A stretch of DNA of 64,000 nt, taken from positions 10,081-74,080 of the forward strand of contig CAWVWT010000006.1 in NCBI GenBank assembly GCA_963934015.1. Direction: 5' to 3'. The translations under genes and the position numbers were made by a program. Shown here one piece after another: positions 51,505 to 61,577 of this stretch. Under the pieces are notes generated by a model that saw nothing but the letters and a program-made list of their open reading frames with translations, did not search any database and had not been told where the DNA came from. Every line of letters starts with the position of its first letter. Within the stretch, counting starts at the first letter, position 1. Source of the stretch: MGIIb-P sp963934015. Lineage in GTDB: Archaea > Thermoplasmatota > Poseidoniia > Poseidoniales > Thalassarchaeaceae.

Positions 51505-54201
51505 ATGGCGAGTGCAGATCCCTTCTCCGCCACAGCGGCATTTGAGATGTCGAATGGTGGGGTGGGGCACTTTGCAAACCTACATGCGTTAGAATCCGCA
51601 GGTCTGTGTGAACTAGCCAAATTACCCTGTACAATCCGTGTTCTACTAGAGGCCGCTCTGCGCAAGTGTGATGGATTTCTGGTGACTAAAGAGGATGTGC
51701 AGCGAATTGCTGCTTGGTCACCAACTCAATCACCCGCCGAGATTCCTTTTATGCCATCACGGGTAATATTGCAGGATTTCACTGGTGTACCCGCAGTTGT
51801 CGATATCGCTGCACTGCGTGACGCCATGGTGGCATTGGGTGGCGACCCAAAGAAGGTCAACCCCCAAGTGCCCGTAGATTTGGTGATTGACCACTCGGTC
51901 CAAGTCGATGTTTCCGGTCTTTTCCCAGATGCGCGCGAACGAAACTTGGAAATTGAATATCAGCGTAACATGGAGCGATATCAATTCCTCAAATGGGGGC
52001 AGCAGAGCCTCGATAATTTCCGTGCCGTTCCACCCGGTCGAGGGATTGTTCACCAAGTCAACCTCGAGTGGATTGCCAGTGTTGCACGTGAAGAAGATGG
52101 CATGTGGATTCCCGACTCTTTAGTGGGAACGGATAGCCATACGACGATGATCAATGGACTCGGTGTCCTCGGATGGGGTGTGGGTGGAATTGAAGCTGAA
52201 GCTGTGATGCTCGGCCAACCGATTTACATGCTCTTACCCGAGGTTGTAGGATTCGAATTAACTGGTACACTGCGACCAGGTGTGACTGCCACAGACATGA
52301 CGCTGCGTATCGTTGAAATGCTGCGCGAACACGGAGTGGTTAGCAAATTTGTAGAATTCCATGGGGCCGGCCTTGCAGCCCTGACTCTACCCGATCGTGC
52401 AACCATCGCCAACATGGCGCCTGAATATGGGGCCACCTGCGGATTTTTCCCCGTCGATGAAATCACATTGGAATACATGCTGTTATCTGGGAGGGACCCC
52501 AAACATGTCGAGAATGTTAAGCGATATTTAAGCGCTCAAGGGATGTTCTATACCTCTGATTCTGCAACACCAGAATTCACCTCAAACTTGTCCCTTGATT
52601 TGGGTGATGTTGAACCGGCAATGGCAGGCCCAAAGCGTCCACAAGATCGTGTTGATTTGTCAGCAATGAAATCGCATTGGCGTGACAGTTTGACAGCCCC
52701 CGTTGGACATTCCGGACATGGTGTTGATACTTCGCAAAGCGGCCACCAGGTAGAGGTGACTGGATCGGATGGCCAAATCTACAATCTCAAGCATGGCGAT
52801 ATTGTGATTTCAGCTATTACATCGTGTACCAATACATCGAATCCATCAGTCATGCTCGGGGCGGGAATCCTTGCAAGAAATGCGATCCAAAGGGGTCTCA
52901 AAGTCGCCCCCTGGAGCAAACCAAGTTTGGCTCCAGGAAGTCGTGTTGTCACCGAATATTACGATGCTGCGGGGTTGACTCAATACCTCAATGAATTAGG
53001 TTTTCACAACGTCGGATATGGTTGTACGACTTGTATAGGGAATTCGGGTCCATTGGAGCCTGAAATCGATACCGCAATTGATGAAGGAAATCTCGTTGTC
53101 GGCTCAGTGATTTCTGGTAACCGAAATTTCGAAGGACGTGTACATCAAAAAGTGAAGGCGAATTATTTGGCCAGTCCTCCGCTGGTGGTGGCTTATGCGA
53201 TTGCGGGAACATTGAATATTGACTTTGAACAAGACCCAATTGGAACGGATTTTGAGGGGAAACCCGTAATGTTAGCCGACATTTGGCCGACAGATGGTGA
53301 GATTCGTGAAGTGATGGCTGAAGCCATTACTCCGGAAATGTTCAATGAACGATATTCAACAGTGATGAGCGAGCCACGATGGGATTCGATTCCAAGCGAA
53401 GCGAGTGATCTCTATCCGTGGGCACCGGAGAGTACCTATGTTCGGCTACCCTCATTCTTTGAAGGAATTCAACCCACACCTGAACCTATTTCTTCGATAG
53501 AAGGTGCACATGTGCTGTTGAGCTTGGGCGATTCGGTCACCACAGATCACATCAGCCCCGCAGGTGCATTCCCGCATTCTGGTCCCGCCGGAAAATATCT
53601 GGTTGACAACGGTGTATCCCCTCGTGATTTCAATTCATTCGGCAGTCGCCGAGGCAATCACGAAGTGATGATGCGAGGTACATTTGCCAATGTTCGAATC
53701 CGAAATCTGATCGCACCAGGCACTGAAGGCGGTTACACGACTCACTTCCCTTCGGGTGTTGTTGAATCCATTTACACCGCATCGATGAAATATCAAGAAG
53801 AAGGCACACCACTTATCGTTCTCGCCGGGGAACAATACGGCACTGGTAGCAGCCGTGATTGGGCCGCAAAAGGGACACTTTTACTTGGTGTAAAGGCGGT
53901 TATTGCCACCTCTTTCGAACGTATTCACCGTTCAAACTTAGTGGGAATGGGTGTTCTTCCTCTCACCTTCCTCGACGGGGAAAATACTGATTCTCTTGGC
54001 CTTGATGGAACGGAAACCTTCGATATCCCAGCTAGTGCTGACCTTGTCCCCCTAAGTTCAATTGGTGTTACAGCAACAAAGGCCGATGGTACCCAAGTCT
54101 ACTTCGAGGCCACGGTTCGTTTGGACACACCTGTAGAGGTCGAATATTATCGAAACGGTGGAATTTTGCAAACCGTTCTGCGTAATTTGGTTCATTCTTG
54201 A
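51505..54201 (+). CDS. acnA: Aconitate hydratase A
   Basis: This 898-residue TCA-cycle enzyme isomerises citrate to isocitrate. The 4Fe-4S ligands are Cys441 (SAITSCTNTSNP), Cys507 and Cys510 (GYGCTTCIGNSG). The substrate motif SLVGTDSHTTMINGLGVLGWGVGGIEAE and the swivelling domain with GEQYGTGSSRDWAAKG are both typical of AcnA/IRP1. The size matches the family. The start at ATG 51505 lies 66 bases after the cyclophilin stop. Confidence 0.96.
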   Translation: MASADPFSATAAFEMSNGGVGHFANLHALESAGLCELAKLPCTIRVLLEAALRKCDGFLVTKEDVQRIAAWSPTQSPAEIPFMPSRVILQDFTGVPAVVDIAALRDAMVALGGDPKKVNPQVPVDLVIDHSVQVDVSGLFPDARERNLEIEYQRNMERYQFLKWGQQSLDNFRAVPPGRGIVHQVNLEWIASVAREEDGMWIPDSLVGTDSHTTMINGLGVLGWGVGGIEAEAVMLGQPIYMLLPEVVGFELTGTLRPGVTATDMTLRIVEMLREHGVVSKFVEFHGAGLAALTLPDRATIANMAPEYGATCGFFPVDEITLEYMLLSGRDPKHVENVKRYLSAQGMFYTSDSATPEFTSNLSLDLGDVEPAMAGPKRPQDRVDLSAMKSHWRDSLTAPVGHSGHGVDTSQSGHQVEVTGSDGQIYNLKHGDIVISAITSCTNTSNPSVMLGAGILARNAIQRGLKVAPWSKPSLAPGSRVVTEYYDAAGLTQYLNELGFHNVGYGCTTCIGNSGPLEPEIDTAIDEGNLVVGSVISGNRNFEGRVHQKVKANYLASPPLVVAYAIAGTLNIDFEQDPIGTDFEGKPVMLADIWPTDGEIREVMAEAITPEMFNERYSTVMSEPRWDSIPSEASDLYPWAPESTYVRLPSFFEGIQPTPEPISSIEGAHVLLSLGDSVTTDHISPAGAFPHSGPAGKYLVDNGVSPRDFNSFGSRRGNHEVMMRGTFANVRIRNLIAPGTEGGYTTHFPSGVVESIYTASMKYQEEGTPLIVLAGEQYGTGSSRDWAAKGTLLLGVKAVIATSFERIHRSNLVGMGVLPLTFLDGENTDSLGLDGTETFDIPASADLVPLSSIGVTATKADGTQVYFEATVRLDTPVEVEYYRNGGILQTVLRNLVHS

Positions 54202-54213
54202 ATCCATATTTCT

Positions 54214-54230
54214 ACGGCCCTCTGGGCCGT
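54214..54230 (+). other. Intergenic hairpin (7-bp stem, 3-nt loop)
   Basis: ACGGCCC and GGGCCGT pair perfectly around TCT, 12 bases after the aconitase stop and 35 bases before the next start. Confidence 0.5.
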
Positions 54231-54265
54231 GTGGTTCAAAGACCGCTCAGAGCCAAGTCATACCA

Positions 54266-54940
54266 ATGTCCACACTCAAGGGCCCTGTGCGCTTTCGCTT
54301 TCGCGTTCCCGAAGAGGATGTCGATGTCCTTCTAGAAGGTGATGCTGAATGGGTGAATTCGCTCCGTGTAGATTTGGGCTTGCTGGATGTAGGATGGGTT
54401 CAACCGATGGCGACAACAGGCCGTTCACCACAAGAAATAGATGAATCCAGTGCTGATGAACTTGATGAATCGGACTCAGAGACTCCCATTTTATTGCAAT
54501 CAGATGAGGTCGTAGTTCTACCGGGTCCTCCGCCCGATCCGAGTCGAATCCCAATTGTTCGCCGTATCATTGGGGAAATGGATTTGGATGCAGAGATGGA
54601 GAAATTAGGCATTGAACACCCACGTTCTCCAACGGCTGACGAATTGTCGGAAATCATCAGTGAGATGGGTGAACCTGAACCGATAATGTCTCAGGTATCT
54701 ACTGATCCAATTGCCGAAGCGTGGTTGCAGCGTTTGATGAAAATCGCGGTAAGAAAATTCGGTGTTACAGCCTTGCCAATTTCAGTCATCGATAGTGCGG
54801 CTTGTGAACAACTTGAGCGTACTGGTACAGAACTCGAACTTTGGCTTGAGGGAATGTGGCGTCTTGGTAAACTTGTCAAAGTTCACGGTGGGGACCGATT
54901 TGGATATGGCCCAAGTCCACGTTGGCTAGAGGCCGATTGA
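54266..54940 (+). CDS. Hypothetical cytoplasmic protein
   Basis: This 224-residue protein is not recognised. It has a short N-terminal beta region (GPVRFRFRVPEEDVDVLL), an acidic linker (about 55-80), a second helical acidic segment, and a C-terminal helical domain rich in Trp and Leu (ELELWLEGMWRLGKLVKVHG). There is no signal peptide or membrane segment. ATG 54266 is chosen over an upstream start that would read into the aconitase end. It follows aconitase on the same strand and ends right before a T-run terminator. Confidence 0.65.
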   Translation: MSTLKGPVRFRFRVPEEDVDVLLEGDAEWVNSLRVDLGLLDVGWVQPMATTGRSPQEIDESSADELDESDSETPILLQSDEVVVLPGPPPDPSRIPIVRRIIGEMDLDAEMEKLGIEHPRSPTADELSEIISEMGEPEPIMSQVSTDPIAEAWLQRLMKIAVRKFGVTALPISVIDSAACEQLERTGTELELWLEGMWRLGKLVKVHGGDRFGYGPSPRWLEAD

Positions 54941-54948
54941 CTTTTTTT
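54941..54948 (+). terminator. T-run terminator
   Basis: Seven T residues (54942-54948) directly follow the TGA stop, as in archaeal oligo-T termination. A second T6 run is at 55025-55030. The rest of 54941-55103 contains no gene and only unclear promoter elements. Confidence 0.55.
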
Positions 54949-55103
54949 GTGGTTCAAATCGACGTTCGCTGGCAAATATTGGTCGGAACTGTTTGATTGT
55001 GCATTAATCGTGACACTGCGGGACTTTTTTCACGCACAGGTCACGCGCACGCGAGAGTAACTATTGAATAGAGTCATCATGACGGACAGGTAGAGTGGTC
55101 AAC

Positions 55104-58100
55104 ATGCTAGCACATGAGAATAAAATGAACAAAGCACGCGTACGCAGTCTGGCACTTGTTACCTTGATGCTGGGATCGATATTCGTATCGATGATTCCAG
55201 CCGTCAGTGCAAGTCACGTCGAGACGTACCCCGTACAGCGAAATCCGGTTGCTATCGCATCCGGCGACTTGGATTGTGATGGCGACGCCGACATCGTTTC
55301 TGCCAGTGAAATGGGAATGCTGATTTCCGTCCTTTACAACGAGGATGGTGACTTTTCAGACCGGGAAGATTTGTGGATCTCAGCCAACACATCTCGGCGC
55401 GCACATTGGTTTGATTTGGCAAATGCCAATGAAGTTGGAATAGGTGACATCAATGATGATGGTGCCAATGACCTTGTCTTCTTCCGTCAGAACGTTTGGG
55501 TTGCAAGTAGTGCAACACCTCCGCTAGGAAATATGACTGTAATTTGGGGCGACTGTAGCGAGCGTGTTGCAGATTGGAGCCGTTCAGCACCAATTTCAGT
55601 TTCACCAAATCTCTATGGTTTGGAAGTCGTTGACATAAACGACGATGGAAAGGACGACATTGTCGGCCTGTTCCTTGACGAGTCTATTACCAATATGGAA
55701 GTCATGGTTTTGCGCGGCCCGAACCCCACTCAGCAGACCAGTCAATCTACGACTAACATCCCACTGACTCACGCATTCTACTACGAAATGGCCATTGGAA
55801 ATTGGGGCGAGACCGTTACTGGCGGTGGCATCCCTGGTGGCCAAGGTGACTGTGAGGACCAAGATATTTGGATGATGACAGCTCCTCCATACAATGGCCC
55901 ACAGACCGGCTTTAGTGCAGGAAACTGGGACAACGTTACAGTGCTTGAATACAATTGTGTATCCAACCAATATGAGAATCCAGTAACAGCCACATCGGGT
56001 ACTCACAAGTTTGCATTGAATGAAAACACCGATGCAAATGGTATGGATATTGCCGATACTGATAATGACGGTATCATTGATATGGTTGCAATTGGTCAGG
56101 GTTGGGAGCAGAATGTATCCTATGCAACTCGAACTAGTGTTGGTGGAAATTGGGCGACAAATAACATGGCCGGAATCGGTGATTATGTCGCATCTGATGT
56201 GTCGATTGCCGACATTAATGGTGATGGCAACATGGATTTCCTTGTCCCTACCATGCTAACTGTGTCCACAGTCAACAGTGCAGGTGCTGGTCAGCAACAA
56301 CAACTCACTACCGACAACCTGGTTGACATCAACACCGTCAACATCATTCTAAACGATGGAAACGGAAATTATCTTTCGCCACAGACATTCGATGTAGGTC
56401 GAAGACCAACAATGGTCATTGCAGATCAGTTCAGTGGTGGCGCAAATAGTGCTCTTGATTTGGCTGTTGGACAGCGAGATTACTCATTCAGTTACAGCAA
56501 CGGTGCCATGTGGATTGATTCCAAGGGATGGGCTGGTGCAATGGATACAATTTCCATCGTCGAACTAGATTCAGAGGATGTTGGTATTGGTGGAGTCACC
56601 GTATCTCCAGCCGCTTACGACTATGAAGAACAGACCATGAAGATTGGTGCAGGAACTCGAAACGTGAACGTAACCGTCCGTAACACCGGCCTACAATCCA
56701 TCACAGGTTCAGTCGATGTCGATGTATCTGTCAAGGAAGTTGTCGGTGGCACGGACACAGTCGTCTATGCGAATGATTTCGATACAGCACCAACGGGCAC
56801 TTGTTCAGGTTGTAATTTGGCTGGCGTATCCTATTCAGGTGAAGTGTCAGGTTCTTACTGGCATGTTGAAGACGGTAGTAACAATTCAGGTAGCGGCGAT
56901 GAATACGAAGCTGATACCAACCCTACTGACTACATGTGGGCCGGCGCTCTAGTTGCTAACACATCTGGTGATGGTGACATGGAAACTGGATACATGTCTT
57001 GGTGGGATGAAGGCCTCATCATCGAAGGTGTTGACCTAACTGGTGCCGATTCTGCATCGATGGATCTCGACATGATGTGCATGGTTCAATTCAGCATGAT
57101 TTACTATTCATCCACAGGAATTGCAAACCGAATCATCTACGATGATTCTTGTAACATTGATGTTTACAGTGAATCCAGTGGCTGGACAACTGTGGATTAC
57201 ACAGGTGGATACGATTATGATCGATACGTTCACTTGGCCAATGGGTACTATCCTGAATTCACAGTCTCTAATTCAGCATACTGTTGCTTCGTCAACCCAT
57301 GGGACCGCCTAGCAGGTGATTCCAGTGTTGACCTAACAGAGTGGGCTGGCGAAGAAATCGATATTCGCTTCCGATTCCGCTCAGGTCACATTGGTAGTGT
57401 TGGCAATGACAACGCTTCCTACAACACCGAATGGGATGGTTTTGCAATCGATAACATTTCGATTAACAAGACAGTTACACAATTTGGTAGTAACGTGCAG
57501 AATGTCAATCAGCAACTCAATCTGAATGGCCTTGCACCCGGTGATGAACAGGTCGTGACACTACAGGCGAATTTCGTTAACGGTACGACTTACATCATCG
57601 AGAGTGAATTGTCTAGTACATCCGGTTTTACAAATGGTGATGACACCAACGATAACAGTCGTTGGAAAACTACTGTGAAGAATTTATTCGATCCATCGGT
57701 TGAAGAGATCACTTCGTTTGAGAAGAACGCACTTTATGCATCAGGCAATTATCCAATTGATGTACTTGTCAAGAACGTTGGCAACACAGTTGTCGATTTC
57801 GATGCTGTGGCCACGGTTTACACCGCGAACCCCAACGACTTGCTCGTTGAGGATTTCGAAGGTGGGGCATCAGGTTACGCTTTCGGTGATGATGGTGACA
57901 ATTTCGGAATTGTATTGGATGATACTGACCCCAGTATCAACAATGCTATCGTACCCGGAAATCGACCAGTCTTCGGCTCAAGTGCATATTGGTTCGGTCA
58001 TCCTGATGATGGTTATGGCGATGATTGGGATGAAACCATGACACTGCAAACCATTGATCTACGACAAAACACAGCTGACTTCGTTTACCTAAACTTCGAT

Positions 58101-61100
58101 TACTTTGCAGAGACCGACTATCTCACGGACTCGGAAGGTGACATTCTCGCTGTACAAGAATATGGTATTCTCGAAGTCGAATGGCGTAAGGGCAGTAATG
58201 TGTACAATGGTACGATTATTGGAAACTGGAACGACTACAATGAAAATGGTGTTCAGTACAATGAAACGTGCGAAGATATCGATGATGATGGTACCTATGA
58301 CGAAACCGAATACATTGGTGATCTCGGCTGGAACGTCTTCTTTGATTCCGAAGGTATATCCAAGGGTGTCACTCTTGATTTGACCCACATCTTCCTACGG
58401 AATACCACATCTCTGGACAGTCGAGATTGGGACTACAACTGTACTGACTTATCGGGTACTGAAGTCACAGTCTCATACCGATTCCAATCGAATGGTGATG
58501 GTGTAAACGGCAACAGTGGTTTGGCCGGATTTGCGATTGACAATATCACGGTACGCGAATATGTATTCACCTATGTCACTGAGTATTCAACTCCAGTCAC
58601 CGGCCTTGACTCACAAGAGGATCAAGAGGTCAATATTGGTAGCCACGATTTCTCCCAGGGAATTTACAGAATTGACGCAATGACGCATTATGACAATCAA
58701 ACAGTGGGTACAGCTTGGTATAATCACAAGGAAGTGAACCTTGCAAATAACGTCAGTCGCCTCATCTTCGAGGTTGCAAGCGTCGATGTGCAATTGCTGC
58801 GACCGGATGTTCTCGATTGTGTTGAAGACAATACATTGGGCTGCGTTTATCCAATCGACCAGGTTGAAGATCACGCCTTTACAATGGATTTAGTGAATGG
58901 TGTGCTTGAGGGCGACTACAACATCAAACTCATGGTCACCGACATGTCATCAGGATCTGTCATTTACGACGAGTCTAGTGCTGAGAGTCCAATGACACTG
59001 TCACCACACCAGCGTTCTTCAGCGACATGGGCTGCAGTTGCTCCAGCCAACGGTTGGACCGATGGTGGTAACTATAACTTCAGCTTCTATGCTGAATTGG
59101 CTGATGATGGTTCGGCTTCTGGTAACGCTTGGGATTTCAGTATATCCATGGCTGAAAACATCGATGTTGCCATCCTTTCGAACCCAACAGACCAGAACCG
59201 CCTCTCGCGCGTCAAGGCCGACTTGGATGCGATGGGGATGACCTACACTCAATTCTACGTCGAAGATTGGGATCGATATGTTACTAGCACTTGGATGAAT
59301 CATTACCAGAAGATTCTGCTACCATGGCAAACTACGGTCAATGTCGAGGCAGGGAACTACTACACTGAACTGAATGCAGAGGGCGGTAGCGATGGATTGA
59401 GCCCAATGGCGGTCATCAAGAACCGCATGCAGGCGGGCGCAACTCTCGAGATGCACTTGGGTCCATACAGCAACATATTCCAGGACCCGCTGAGCAATCT
59501 ACCCTACGATATCAATGTTGCAAACCGTAATGTTGAAGGTAATTTTGTCACCCATTCTGATACCGCGGTAGTGGATTGGCATCACCAGTTGCTTTCCGGA
59601 GTGAACCCTGTGGCGTTCATTTCATTCAATGGCGGACACCACGTCGCTGAATCGACTTTGGTTACCACACAGACGGGATCACTCAACATCCCGCAGGTTT
59701 GCGGGGGCTCAATCGCTGCACCAATCGGTACATTCCACAGCCTAATCAATGATGCATCGGATTCAACGGCATCACTTCTGGCGACCTGTTCCATTGGACA
59801 AGGTGGGCTGATTGTCACGACCATGGATGTTGAGAATCCAAGTGTATCGGATAATCACGGCTCCAACAATCCTCTATTGTCTAATCTATTGGCACACCAA
59901 GTAACACCATATCCGTTGGACTTTGGTCCAGCCAGCGATGGATTTGACTTGATTATCAATGGGGAAGTCATGGCTTGGAATAGTTTGCAGAACCAATATG
60001 ACACACTCTACATGAAGAGCGATGCAGAACTTGATTTCGCATTCGCTTCGGATTTGGAAGGACTTGACGCAGATTGGGAACTCCGACCTGCAGCCGGTAC
60101 AACTGCAACCAATTGGGATGGAAACCCCCTCCAGGATGGAGAGAGTGCCCACCGCGAAGATGACAGCCACATGGCACAGTTCTGTGTACTAGATGCACAG
60201 AGTTCTACACTATGTAAGCAGGAAGCTCAGTGGCAGGTCACACTCTACCTGCACGATGCAATGTCACACACACGCATGGCCAACATCATGCTGGAGACGA
60301 ACGATGCTCTGGCTGATGAGTTTAGCCCGATGCCTTCGTTCTCAATCACCGACCGCCTTGAATACAGAGGACAGATTGATGCTCATGGTATCAAGAATTC
60401 TTCAGATGGTAGTAGTTGGGACATCAGCCTGATTCGGCTCGGCCCAACCGGTGACTTGACAGTACACTTCGATGCATCCAACTCGTCAGATGGTGATGCA
60501 ACCGATGGAACCAACGGAATCAAGACCTACATTTGGAAGGTCTTCCTTGACAACCCATGGGATCAGCCAGGTACGGCCCCACAGAATGGCAAGAGCACCG
60601 AGGTATCGAGTATGGTGAGCCATTCGTTCACTCATCGATTCCAGAATATCACAGTTGATCCAAACACTGGATTTGAAGGATCACTCATCCGTGTCGAATT
60701 GACAGTTATCGATCAAGCCGACAAACCAAGCCTGCAGAGTGACAAGTACAAGATGTACTTCGTCGTTGTCGGTGAAGATTACGGTGATGACGAGCCAATG
60801 GTTGATTTCACCAGCCCGGCTCCATCTAGTTCGCAGACTGAAGACACATTGTATGTGAACGGTAGCATTGTCTCTGGTTCAGAGAACAGTGATGTCATGA
60901 TTGAGGTGGCCCTCTCAGAGGCCACCCTTGACTTGCTACCGTCCCAGAAGTTCCCACTGAAGACTGCAGGGGCATATGACAGCACCGTGCAACTTGCAGA
61001 TGGTGCAGAATTCAGTTTGGCTTTGGATATCGCAGACCTTTACGATGCAAATGGTTCAACTCAGACCATCTGGATTAAGATTACAGAAGGTGATGGTTCA

Positions 61101-61496
61101 CGCTGGACGATTTACAAGACAATTGATGTCAATTTGGTTCCAAGAGAATCTGGAACCGATGGAGCCGACTGTGAAGCAAACCCGAATGCTGAAGGTTGCA
61201 AATCATCTACATCAGGAGATGAAGAGGGTGGAATAAGCTCAACCCTCCTATTCGGAGGTATTGCTGCTTTCGTTCTATTGCTGGTTATCATTGTGACGCT
61301 ATTGCTCGTCCGTGGCCGTGGCGGAGATTCGGCGACGAGTACTGCAGATGCGGCAGGTTCCTTTGGCGGCGATGTTGGTGAGATGGACCCAGTTGAAGCC
61401 TACGTGCAGCAATTGGTTGCCCAGGGCTACCCTGAGGAGACTGCGCGTGCTTATGCTCAGCAATATTATGCTCAAGCAGGCCAACAGCAGCAATGA
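55104..61496 (+). CDS. Giant surface protein with FG-GAP, jelly-roll and PKD-like domains and membrane anchor
   Basis: This 2130-residue protein begins with a signal peptide and FG-GAP/VCBS-type repeats (IADTDNDGIIDMVAIG, IADINGDGNMDFLV). CARDB-like segments and two MAM/jelly-roll-like domains ending in GFAIDNI follow. A GATase-like Rossmann segment (IDVAILSNPTDQNRLSRVKADLDAMGM) and a PKD-like segment (VHFDASNSSDGDATDG) come later. A membrane segment near residue 2050 is followed by a Gln-rich cytoplasmic tail with a UBA-like helix (DPVEAYVQQLVAQGYPEETA). The start at ATG 55104 is used; GTG 55095 and ATG 55125 are also possible. Likely an adhesion or capture protein. Confidence 0.85.
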   Translation: MLAHENKMNKARVRSLALVTLMLGSIFVSMIPAVSASHVETYPVQRNPVAIASGDLDCDGDADIVSASEMGMLISVLYNEDGDFSDREDLWISANTSRRAHWFDLANANEVGIGDINDDGANDLVFFRQNVWVASSATPPLGNMTVIWGDCSERVADWSRSAPISVSPNLYGLEVVDINDDGKDDIVGLFLDESITNMEVMVLRGPNPTQQTSQSTTNIPLTHAFYYEMAIGNWGETVTGGGIPGGQGDCEDQDIWMMTAPPYNGPQTGFSAGNWDNVTVLEYNCVSNQYENPVTATSGTHKFALNENTDANGMDIADTDNDGIIDMVAIGQGWEQNVSYATRTSVGGNWATNNMAGIGDYVASDVSIADINGDGNMDFLVPTMLTVSTVNSAGAGQQQQLTTDNLVDINTVNIILNDGNGNYLSPQTFDVGRRPTMVIADQFSGGANSALDLAVGQRDYSFSYSNGAMWIDSKGWAGAMDTISIVELDSEDVGIGGVTVSPAAYDYEEQTMKIGAGTRNVNVTVRNTGLQSITGSVDVDVSVKEVVGGTDTVVYANDFDTAPTGTCSGCNLAGVSYSGEVSGSYWHVEDGSNNSGSGDEYEADTNPTDYMWAGALVANTSGDGDMETGYMSWWDEGLIIEGVDLTGADSASMDLDMMCMVQFSMIYYSSTGIANRIIYDDSCNIDVYSESSGWTTVDYTGGYDYDRYVHLANGYYPEFTVSNSAYCCFVNPWDRLAGDSSVDLTEWAGEEIDIRFRFRSGHIGSVGNDNASYNTEWDGFAIDNISINKTVTQFGSNVQNVNQQLNLNGLAPGDEQVVTLQANFVNGTTYIIESELSSTSGFTNGDDTNDNSRWKTTVKNLFDPSVEEITSFEKNALYASGNYPIDVLVKNVGNTVVDFDAVATVYTANPNDLLVEDFEGGASGYAFGDDGDNFGIVLDDTDPSINNAIVPGNRPVFGSSAYWFGHPDDGYGDDWDETMTLQTIDLRQNTADFVYLNFDYFAETDYLTDSEGDILAVQEYGILEVEWRKGSNVYNGTIIGNWNDYNENGVQYNETCEDIDDDGTYDETEYIGDLGWNVFFDSEGISKGVTLDLTHIFLRNTTSLDSRDWDYNCTDLSGTEVTVSYRFQSNGDGVNGNSGLAGFAIDNITVREYVFTYVTEYSTPVTGLDSQEDQEVNIGSHDFSQGIYRIDAMTHYDNQTVGTAWYNHKEVNLANNVSRLIFEVASVDVQLLRPDVLDCVEDNTLGCVYPIDQVEDHAFTMDLVNGVLEGDYNIKLMVTDMSSGSVIYDESSAESPMTLSPHQRSSATWAAVAPANGWTDGGNYNFSFYAELADDGSASGNAWDFSISMAENIDVAILSNPTDQNRLSRVKADLDAMGMTYTQFYVEDWDRYVTSTWMNHYQKILLPWQTTVNVEAGNYYTELNAEGGSDGLSPMAVIKNRMQAGATLEMHLGPYSNIFQDPLSNLPYDINVANRNVEGNFVTHSDTAVVDWHHQLLSGVNPVAFISFNGGHHVAESTLVTTQTGSLNIPQVCGGSIAAPIGTFHSLINDASDSTASLLATCSIGQGGLIVTTMDVENPSVSDNHGSNNPLLSNLLAHQVTPYPLDFGPASDGFDLIINGEVMAWNSLQNQYDTLYMKSDAELDFAFASDLEGLDADWELRPAAGTTATNWDGNPLQDGESAHREDDSHMAQFCVLDAQSSTLCKQEAQWQVTLYLHDAMSHTRMANIMLETNDALADEFSPMPSFSITDRLEYRGQIDAHGIKNSSDGSSWDISLIRLGPTGDLTVHFDASNSSDGDATDGTNGIKTYIWKVFLDNPWDQPGTAPQNGKSTEVSSMVSHSFTHRFQNITVDPNTGFEGSLIRVELTVIDQADKPSLQSDKYKMYFVVVGEDYGDDEPMVDFTSPAPSSSQTEDTLYVNGSIVSGSENSDVMIEVALSEATLDLLPSQKFPLKTAGAYDSTVQLADGAEFSLALDIADLYDANGSTQTIWIKITEGDGSRWTIYKTIDVNLVPRESGTDGADCEANPNAEGCKSSTSGDEEGGISSTLLFGGIAAFVLLLVIIVTLLLVRGRGGDSATSTADAAGSFGGDVGEMDPVEAYVQQLVAQGYPEETARAYAQQYYAQAGQQQQ

Positions 61497-61524
61497 CGCG
61501 TAGCGCTAGACAAAATGGAGACGT

Positions 61525-61543
61525 CGGGGGGTGTAACCCCCCG
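61525..61543 (+). other. Intergenic hairpin (7-bp stem, 5-nt loop)
   Basis: CGGGGGG and CCCCCCG pair perfectly around TGTAA, 28 bases after the giant protein stop and 34 bases before the adenosylhomocysteinase start. The loop sequence is the same TGTAA as in the rpoK-ctaB hairpin. Confidence 0.5.
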
Positions 61544-61577
61544 GCGAACCTCCTGAGAGAGAGTCAGCGCGGCATTG

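Noticed and set aside
54951..54960. GGTTCAAATC resembling a tRNA T-loop
   Set aside because: No acceptor stem or anticodon arm can be formed around it.
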